A DNA stretch of 64,000 bases from positions 744,001 to 808,000 of the forward strand of contig WHVD01000010.1 in NCBI GenBank assembly GCA_015178975.1, written 5' to 3'. The DNA is from Hysterangium stoloniferum (lineage: Eukaryota; Basidiomycota; Agaricomycetes; Hysterangiales; Hysterangiaceae). The translations under genes were made by a program, and so were the position numbers. Below, piece after piece: positions 57,047-64,000 of the stretch. Every line of letters starts with the position of its first letter. The first letter of the stretch is position 1. The notes under the pieces are model-generated. The model ran no database searches and was not told the origin of the DNA. It worked only from the letters and a program-made list of their open reading frames with translations.

Positions 57047-57957
57047 GGTAGGCTGGTCAAGGGCACAGTCAGGTGAGGAAATCTGATGTTGTGGAGCTGT
57101 ATGTTGTGGGAAGGCCCAGGATATTCCACCAAGATTAATGGGAGAATGGATGATGACCTTTATGGTAGCATTTTGGAAGATGAACTTAAAGCAACTGTGG
57201 AGTATTATAGCAAGAACACAGAAGATGTGGTCTTTCAGCAGGACAATGACACCAAACACAAGAGCACAAAGGCCATTAATTGGTTCAAAGACAATGGATT
57301 TATGGTCATGGTATGGCCACCTCAGTCTGCTGACCTTAATCAATTGAACACCTCTGGTATTACCTCAAAAGGAGGTTGGGAGAGTATGAAGTGGCACCCA
57401 AGAGTATTCATAAGTTGTGGGAGAGAGTTCAGACAGAGTGGGAGAATATCCCTGCCTCTACTTGTCAGAACTTGATAGAGAGTATTCCTAGAAGGGTTGA
57501 GGCTGTTTTGAAGGCCAAGAGAGGCTATACCAAGTACTAGATTGTTTGATTTGTGTTCCTTTTATACCAGGGACAAAACCCTTCCAATGTGATTTTATTA
57601 GTGTTTTGTTTATAATGTGGGAAATACTAATGCTTATGTCATAATATTTCAAGGGCATATAGATAACATATAGACCTAACCAACCCCCAAATTTCAGGTC
57701 TGTATCTACAGTGGTTCTTGAGTTATTCAAGGATCTTTTCACAACTAAAAATCATTGGAAGGATTTTGTCCCTCACTGTAACCAGATAGTACGAGTATAT
57801 TTTGATGGGGGTGTAAATGGAGTTTGATCACCGTGAAAGCATACATCAGTGTCAGAAGACCGACGGTTTCTGATGTAATGACTTGAATGATAACTTGAAT
57901 TGTCGATAGGTGGCAATAACCTCAGGGACCATTGGGTTGCGACACGGTCATAACAGT

Positions 57958-58132
57958 ATCCCCCCATTTGGCCAGCCAAAATCCCAAGGAGGCTGAAAAT
58001 CTAGATTCCGTATGTAAAAACTTGTTGGGTACAGGTGGTGTGTCAAAACATCATGTGACTTGGTAAAAATTTACATCAAAAAATTCGAGGGGTTCTGGCA
58101 CTTGATTTTTTACTTCTCTTCCCTCAACCACC
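57958..58132 (+). promoter_or_regulatory. Polypurine tract (minus) and upstream region of the antisense gene
   Basis: GTATCCCCCCATTTGG is the inverse of the G5 polypurine tract. Then comes CCAAAATCCCAAGGAGGC, matching the block beside the tract in G1, G4 and G6. GGTGTGTCAAAACATCATGT (about 58037-58056) matches the doubled motif in G4. The coding start follows at 58133. The promoter role is inferred from conservation and position. Confidence 0.55.
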
Positions 58133-59130
58133 ATGACCATTGGCTCGGGGTCGAAACCCTTCCCGGTTCAGTTGATGGTCGCTCCCATGTTGGTCCCAAG
58201 TGGGCCATCAAGTGCCCAAGAACGTCGTCACCTTCTTGAGGAGATAAGGAAAGCACGCGAGGAGGAGGAGCGGAAGGAGAAGGAGGAGCTGGTGGCCATA
58301 GAGGCGGAGAAGAAGAAACTGGCAGTGGAAGAGGCTGCACGCAAGTACTGGGACATGGTGCTTGTGAAGAAGAAGCAGTGGGAGGCCGATCGGGCACGAG
58401 AAGAGGAGGCGAAGAAGAAGTGAGAGGGAAAGGTAAGTCGGGTTCCCGTTCTTTTGCTGACCTTGCTAACTCTTTTTTTTTTTCAGTGCGAGGTAGCGAC
58501 GCCTTCAGAGTCCGATGACAAGGAGGACGAGGAGGACGAGGAGGGTGTACTGGGGCCATTGAGCCCCAAGGTGGGTTCGGGTTTCTAACACTGTAGTTTT
58601 CTAATTTTTTTTGATTATAGAAACAAAAACAGGCCCCCAAGGTGGGGCCCGAAAATGACCCAAAGTGCAACTGGTGCACTAAATGGGGTTGGACTTGCCA
58701 TCCATGGGCAAGTGGTTGGGGCCACACCTGTCAAGAGTGTGCCAACCAAAAGCTCAGGTGCATATTCCCAGATGCTGACGGGAATGGGTCCTACCAAGAA
58801 TGGCAGGCCAATGCGTTAGAGGAGCAAAACCACCTCATGCACACCTATTTCTTGGAGATGACTTGGTTCCGATTCGAGACACTGCGACAACAAGGACTCA
58901 TGACCAAGCAATTGTGATTATTGGGTGTTGGGTTGGACAAACAGACCAACGTGATTGAGTCGCTCAGGGAGCAACTTGAACAATATTTAGAAGTGTCGAG
59001 TTGTGATGGAGTTGGGCCTGGAGTTGGGGTATTGGAAAAGGTTGGTGAGGAGGTGTCAGTGGCCGTCGGTGAGGGGGAAGGTTCGGAAGCCGGAGAAGAA
59101 GGGGAGGTTGTAGAGGAAACCTTTAGGTAG
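58133..59130 (+). pseudogene. Antisense accessory gene of G5: coiled coil, acidic exon, Zn2Cys6-type cluster
   Basis: Three exons: 58133-58432, 58487-58570 and 58621-59130, with introns of 54 bp (GTAAGT...TGCTAAC...CAG) and 50 bp (GTGGGT...TTCTAAC...TAG), both phase 0. Exon 1 is a Glu/Lys/Arg-rich coiled coil, exon 2 is acidic and ends GPLSPK, and exon 3 opens KQKQAPK. The cluster C-x2-C-x6-C-x10-C-x2-C-x6-C (58666-58761) is the spacing of fungal Zn(II)2Cys6 domains; a helix and a Gly/Glu-rich acidic tail follow. About 297 codons. Two in-frame TGAs (58421, 58918) could both be decayed CGA. The G1 copy has the same exon structure. Role unknown; DNA or chromatin binding is plausible from the cluster. 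Confidence 0.78.
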
Positions 59131-59239
59131 TAAAAATATAATGGTTTTAAAAACAAACAAACATAGCATGAAATCATAAGGCATGGTCGGGAAAAGGTCG
59201 GGTACTGCGTGAGACGACTTATAGGGAATTTAGAGGACC
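59131..59239. other. Short gap between antisense gene and G5 pol 3' end
   Basis: The two genes converge here. AT-rich after the TAG at 59128; no further feature seen. Confidence 0.5.
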
Positions 59240-60812
59240 AGGTTTATTTGGATAAGCTTGATGAAACCCTAAAATGATTTCTGATGCATTGCCGAGCTCT
59301 GTAGCTGGGATCCATGAAGTTTCTTCATCTGTACCTTCATAGCCAGCCCATTTAACTAAATAAAGTAATTTGCATGAGCATCAGCGATTGTCAATTTTTG
59401 AGTCTAGGATTTCCAATATCTCGAATTCAGGTTCTCCATCAATAATCATGGGTGGAGGTGGTGGTTGTATGTGATCTGGTATATTGTTAGCAACACAAGG
59501 TTCTAACATAGATACGTGAAATACTGGGTGCACTGCACACATGTTGTTGGGAAGCTGAAGTGTCCATGAAAGTGTGCCGGCTTGTGCTATAACTTTAAAA
59601 GGACCTAAATATTTTTCAGAGAGCTTCTTAGAGGGTCTAGTAGTTTGGAAAAACTCGGCTTTAACGAATACTTGGTCTCCGATCTTGAAATCAGGAGGTG
59701 GAAGTTGAGTCTTATCCATGGACCATTGGTATCGTTGTTGGGCCAATTGCGATAGTTTTACAAAGTTCTTGATGTAGCTCGTCAAGGTTTGTAATGAAGT
59801 CTTGAGCACGGGTGGATTGCAATGTTGGGGTTGTAGCCTTTGTTTGCAAAGAAAGGCAAAATGCCAGTAGTGGTGTTTGGTGTGTTGTTATATGTGAATT
59901 CGGCTAGCAGTAGTAGTGATTTCCAGTTATCTTGTTGATAGTTACAATAGACACAAATGTACTGTTCCAAAGTTTGATTCATGCGTTCGGTTTGGCCATC
60001 GCCTTCCAGGTGATAGCCTGAAGTGAAGTGTAATTTCATGTCTAGTGCTTTTCCAAGTGACCTAAATAAATGAGAGACAAACTCGGATCCACGATCAGAT
60101 GTGACATGCAATGGAACACCGTGCTTGGAAAATACATGGGTGACGAATAATTCAGCTAACTGTACAGATGTTATTGTGTCATATGTTGGAATGAAAATAC
60201 TTTGCTTTGTGAGCCGATCCACAACAACTAGGATTGCTGTATGACCTTCAGATGCCAGTAGATGCTCGATGAAATCCATAGAAATCGAGTTCCAGGGTTT
60301 TTCTGGTATCGGTAATTGTTTGAGTAAGCCATATGGTTTGTGTCGCTGTGATTTAGAGCATAAACATGTTGTACAAGATTTGCAATAGTGCTTAACAAAA
60401 TCTCGGATGCCGGGCCATGTATATTCTCTTCTAATGAGTGAAAGAGTTTTATTGAGGCTGAAATGTCCCGAGATTGGGTGATCATGCTTATGTTGTAAGA
60501 TTCACACCCGAAGGGTGTTGGAATCCAGTACATAAATGCAGTTGTCAAGTCTAATGAAACCTTGTGAGTCTAGTGACCATTGGGGTTGGATGGGTTATCG
60601 AGGTGTGCTTTGGTGATTGGGTCTAATGGAATTGCCGATAGTATATCTTGATGTAACTTTTCAGTATCCATAAGAATAACACTTCGCAAGACTGGATGAA
60701 TGAGGTAAGTGGCTTGGATAGATGCAGACAGTTGTTCTGATGAAAACATAGGCTTGAAATTATGCAGGTTAACTGTGGTGTAGTCGCTACTCCCCTCTTT
60801 AGGATAGAGGTC
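59240..60812 (-). pseudogene. G5 integrase and chromodomain
   Basis: From right to left on the minus strand: linker (LYPKEGSSDYTTVNLHNFKP, near 60800), zinc-binding region with a frameshift (60360-60480), and core with MDFIEHL, VVVDRLTKQSIFIPTYD, VTSDRGSEFVSHLF and EGDGQTERMNQTLEQ (60279-59940), all three catalytic residues present. A frameshift near 59800 leads to the C-terminal domain (59809-59381; YLGPFKVIAQAG) and a stop within the chromodomain. Chromodomain residues LLYLVKWAGYEGTDEETSW are at about 59380-59300. Would insert element DNA at chromatin read by the chromodomain. Confidence 0.88.
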
Positions 60813-62700
60813 TCATTGTCTAGTCATAGCGTCGAGTTTTCCACCAAGGCGGCCGGGATGGAAGCAGATTACTATATTGAAAGTGGAGAGGTATTCAGAC
60901 CATTGGGCTTGCCGACAGGTGAGGAGTTTTGTGGTTGAAAAGTAAGCCAAATTTTTGTGGTCAGTAATAACATCTATTGGGTGAGCCGATCCTTCCAAAT
61001 AATGTCGCCATGTTTTGAAAGCTTCAAATATTGCAAGTAGTTCTTTATTGTGAACATCATAGTTGATTTCGGGTGCCAAAAATGTGCGAGACAAAAAAGC
61101 TACTGGGTGAACTTCACCATTGGTGTCCAAAATGGACAATATCACAGCAAGTGTATAATCTGAGGCATCAGTTTCCACAATGAGTTGAACATCGGGCTTC
61201 CAGTGCAACAAAATAGGAGCAGATGTAAACACACTTTTCAATTCTCAGAATGCTGTCTTTGCGAGTAAGATGAGTGAGTGGAACTGTAATTTTTGAGTAG
61301 TTGTGAATGAAACAATGATAAAAATTGGCGAAGCCTAAAAAGGACTGAATATCCATAGCCTTTCAGGGTTCCTGCCAATCCTGAATGACTTGAATTTTAG
61401 AGTCATCCATGCGGAGACCATCAGGTCCCATCATGAAACCTAAATATTCAACTGTGTTGACATCAAAAGAACATTTTTTACCATTCACAAAAAGACCATG
61501 TTTTTGGAGTCTTTGGAGAACTTCACAGACGTGTTTGTCATGAAGTGTAGGATCTTCAGAGAATATAAGGATGTCGTCTAAGTACACAATGACAAAGACA
61601 TTGAGGAGGTTGGAAAAGATGACATTGATAAAACATTGAAAGACCAATGGAGCGTTGGTGAGACCGAAAGGCATCACTAACCATTCAAAGGAGCCATAGC
61701 AATTGTGAAAAGCTGTTTTCCATTCATCACCTTTGGTGATCTGAACCAAATGATAGGCATGTTTGAGATCTATCTTTGTATAGATTTGGGCCTTCTGAGG
61801 GGCATCAAGTAAATTGGAGATTAGTGGTAACGGGTACTTATCTTTTCGAGTGATCATTTAGTCCTCGAAAGTCAACACAAAGCCAAAGAGAACCATCTTT
61901 TTTCCAAACAAATAGGATGGGGGCTCCATAAGGAGACTTTGAGGGTCAGATAAAACCTTTAGCCAAGTGTTCATCCAAGAAATCTCGGATAGCCGATAAT
62001 TCGGACTGCGAGAGAGGATAAACTGGGCCTAAGGGCAGATGTGAACCTTCTTCAATATCAATTTTCAAATCATAAGGCCTGTGAGGAGCAAGTCAATCAG
62101 CTTTTTGTTTACTGAAGACATCTGCAAATTTGTGGTATTTTTCTGGAACACCTTCCAAATCTGCGATCGGTTCGATCACTGGGGATGCAAAGTGACCGGT
62201 GACTTTGTCAACTTTAAGATTGACTGTAAATGCTCGGGAGCCGTCCAACTTGATGGCTCTCATAAAAGCTGTGGCATTTATTAGAGAGACAGGCAGTGGA
62301 GAGCTCGGATTTGCCACGGGGGCCAGAGGAGCCATAGAGGCCATATTTGCCAAAACAGGTGGAAATGGACCAGTCGTATCAGGTGCTGACAGGGTTTGGA
62401 AATGGATACTGCCCAATACCCAATCAATCAATGGATTGTAGCAGGTGAGCCAGTTATGTCCTAGAACCATGGAGCAGCTCGAGTCCAACTGTGTTACAAA
62501 AAATGTAACTGTCTGAAAGGTTCCACATGGGAACCGAAGTTGGAGTTCACAGGCTTGCGAGATTATGGAGTTGGAAGTATGTACCATCAAAGAGTTGGAG
62601 TGGAATCAGATCTATTGCATAGGTTTTTAACTGATTTTTTTGGGAAAAACTTATATCTATAAAACAATGGGTTGAACCTGAATCTATGAGAGCTCAAAAA
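60813..62700 (-). pseudogene. G5 protease-RT-RNase H
   Basis: Protease LIDSGSTHCFIDISFSQ near 62690-62640 (a stop just upstream and one near 62630). Then a long linker and RT start (62590-62093), the RT core with LPLISNLLDAPQKAQIYTKI, FGLTNAPLVFQ and an intact VYLDDILIFSED (61857-61363), FLGFANFY (near 61340) and RNase H with [15 protein letters not shown] and HNKELLAIFEAFKTW (61241-60813). Only a handful of stops, near 62093, 61970, 61860 and 61360, and one frameshift near 61240. Less damaged than G1. Confidence 0.9.
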
Positions 62701-62822
62701 GTAAGACTCCCGAGGGGTTCTGAAGTAAGATTTATGAACAAGAAATTGGGATCATACAGGGTGGATGCATTAAGATGACAATTTTCTGGTGTGCAGGGAG
62801 ACTCAATGCAACTCTCCAACTG

Positions 62823-64000
62823 CATGAAATCCAGAGAGTTGCTTAATCTTTTTTTGACTCGGCCGCCAGCTTAGCCAGTTGTGAAGTTGTGGCCATATTG
62901 GCTGATCGGGCTTTTGTGGCCTTCAGGCATGCGGCGACTCGGTGTCTGGGATCTGTGCACAACAAAGGTTGTTGTCCATTCGGCATTGCTTTTCCTGTGG
63001 TAGGAGCTTGCCATCGGAGCCGAGTTTGCCAGTTACGAGTTTGCCAGTTAAGTCAGGTTTGTCTTTATCTTGAGACTTATTTGACTGTTTGCCCTTGCCT
63101 TTTTTTGTCATTAGAACCCTTGTTTTTGGACTTCTTATTGGAGTTCAAGTTGCTACTATTGTTGGTGTTTTGATTACCAGGCTTGTTAGCATTCTTATTG
63201 TCTGATGATTTTTTGTCCGACAGGTTTTCACGACTGATTTCTGAATGTTGTTCCCAGTATCGGGCATCCGTGTTTTGGGCCTTTAGACACATGAGGGGGA
63301 GAGTCTTCAGTTTGCCAGTCTCTCCTTTGGAAACTTCATCTTTGAGGCAAGATGGGAGGCTGGAGTAAAACTGGTAACAGAGGGCCGAATCACCCCAGTC
63401 GCAACATGTGGCGAGGTTGTTGAACTGGATGATGTAGTCGGTGATGCACTGGGTGTCTTTCATTTTGAGATTAGAAAGTGTGGTTTCAGCATTGCTGGTT
63501 TGGTCATAGGGACCGAAGTTTGTTTTGAGTTCCTCAACAAAGGCATCCCAATCGTGAAGCCAATCAGGATCTTTGGAGGTGAAGCCGGAGAATGCAGGTT
63601 CAAACCAGGCTGCTGCGGAATCCTTAAGGTACGAGAGTGCAAAATTTACCTTTCGGACATCCATTGCGAAAGCAGCCGGGCGGTCCCAAAAGTTGAATCG
63701 ACATTGCATAAGGAATGTCGGTAATTTCTTCAGGTTTGAGCTGGTAAACCGTTCGGGTTTGTTGACTCGGGTTTGCCCAGGTTCTTTTTCCTTGGTATTG
63801 TTCTTAAGGAAATCATTAAGGGATCCTAAGGTACCTGAGAACAATTCCCATGTCTTGTCGGGATCAAAGTCCAGTTTTTGTTTCGCAGACTCCTTAGGAC
63901 CATTAGTCTGAGGTAAGGACTGGTCACTATCCTCAGGTTTGGGTCCCAGAACTGATTGGTTGTTAACCTCTTCAGGTGCTTCAGGTTCAGTGGCTTCAGT
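62823..64000 (-). pseudogene. G5 gag, N-terminus outside window
   Basis: Open from the window edge (64000) to 63077. The capsid part has KPERFTSSNLKKLPTFLMQC, WFEPAFSG, WLHDWDAFVEELKTNFGPYD and MKDTQCITDYIIQFNN. A frameshift near 63095 is followed by the Lys-rich linker. The zinc knuckle near 62950 has lost bases, leaving only a C-x4-H-x4-C remnant (CTDPRHRVAAC). It ends at about 62845-62823, where protease-linked sequence begins. Confidence 0.87.

Larger units (their letters stand above)
53619..57540 (+). pseudogene. Tc1-4 transposase, broken and split by two LTRs
   Basis: ATG 53619 (MKALTPPQLSHILTFLNKGK), a stop after ISEITG, and frameshifts. The first catalytic region is VV-SDETKINC with a TAG in place of the Trp codon (near 54051). 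It is interrupted at 54136 within ERLSGRLVKG and resumes at 57052. Second Asp in VVFQQDNDTKHKS (near 57230). The Glu box is frameshifted near 57335 but readable as IEHLWY. Stop at 57538-57540 after GYTKY. Confidence 0.88.
53269..57778 (+). mobile_element. Tc1/mariner element Tc1-4 carrying two nested LTRs
   Basis: TA duplications at 53267-53268 and 57779-57780; ends CAGTGAGGGACAAAACC and its inverse. Terminal repeats of about 210 bp (53269-53478 and 57569-57778) with inner inverted copies of the end motif (GGAAGGGTTTTGTCCC at 53462-53477). Same family as Tc1-2. Without the nested LTRs it is about 1.6 kb. Confidence 0.93.
52702..57957 (-). mobile_element. 3' LTR of G5, split by Tc1-4
   Basis: The family-B LTR halves are 52702-53268 and 57779-57957, about 745 bp in sum. 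The outer end is TGTTAAGAACTG and the inner end GGTCATAACA next to the inverted polypurine tract. Hairpin block at 52758-52789. Confidence 0.9.
52702..64000 (-). mobile_element. Gypsy element G5 (family B), 5' end outside window
   Basis: Reads on the minus strand from the right window edge: gag, protease-RT-RNase H, integrase, chromodomain, then an antisense accessory gene, polypurine tract (57958-57972) and 3' LTR (52702-57957). It is inserted in the Ngaro-like element. The bases before the LTR are gagac (52697-52701); the partner lies outside the window. A family-B chromovirus and the likely helper type for G6. Confidence 0.9.

Noticed and set aside
1..64000. tRNA, rRNA or other structured RNA genes
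   Set aside because: None seen on either strand by eye; a covariance search would be needed to exclude a divergent tRNA.

Overview
Organism. The window looks like a repeat-rich chromosomal region of a filamentous basidiomycete, most likely a mushroom-forming Agaricomycete. The grounds are chromodomain-bearing Ty3/Gypsy elements with gag zinc knuckles, a second Gypsy lineage (G3) of a type common in Agaricomycetes, a Ngaro/DIRS-like retroelement with its typical RT-RNase H, Tc1-type DD34E transposons, and very short introns (about 47-54 bp) with CTAAC/CTAAT-type branch sites. Species cannot be fixed from the sequence. Nearly everything is mobile-element sequence at various stages of decay. One low-repeat island (about 36.5-41.05 kb) carries the only candidate host gene (37327-37809, minus).

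Layout. 1-8316: degenerate Gypsy element G1 (plus), containing a solo LTR in gag, another in integrase, and a 3' LTR that is itself interrupted. 8317-12711: solo LTRs in non-coding DNA. 12712-21204: old AT-rich Gypsy G2 (minus, 16430-19548) flanked and interrupted by two Tc1 elements and solo LTRs. 21205-35074: Gypsy G3 (plus), split by a Tc1 element (24702-26286) and by G6 (27055-33676), an LTR element that has lost gag-PR-RT. 35075-36486: LTR and gag debris. 36487-41052: host island. 42022-47938: chimeric Gypsy G4 with inverted LTR ends. 48703-52701: Ngaro/DIRS-like element with a solo LTR in its RT. 52702-64000: Gypsy G5 (minus), whose 3' LTR holds a Tc1 element that in turn holds two more LTRs.

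LTR family names used here. A (about 1.05 kb, solo only), B (720-1190 bp; G5 and G6), C (790-840 bp; G4), D (about 557 bp; G1), E/G (1.25 and 2.06 kb, AT-rich), F (about 503 bp, AT-rich). Fourteen insertions have an exact 5-bp target duplication, so the nesting order can be read directly.

Most interesting points. (1) G1 and G5 carry, between integrase and the 3' LTR and antisense to the element, a three-exon gene for a coiled-coil protein with a Cys cluster spaced exactly like a fungal Zn(II)2Cys6 domain. Exon borders are the same in both copies, and G2 has a probable third, ruined copy. (2) Four otherwise different LTR families share one short conserved hairpin-forming block, seen 17 times. 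(3) G4 is a circularly permuted element bounded by two outward-facing U5 ends with a 5-bp target duplication. (4) The Tc1 elements have roughly 210-bp terminal repeats that are themselves palindromic. (5) G6 keeps both LTRs although its gag-RT region is replaced by a minisatellite. Most inactivating changes look like C-to-T decay at CpG, consistent with methylation of repeats.
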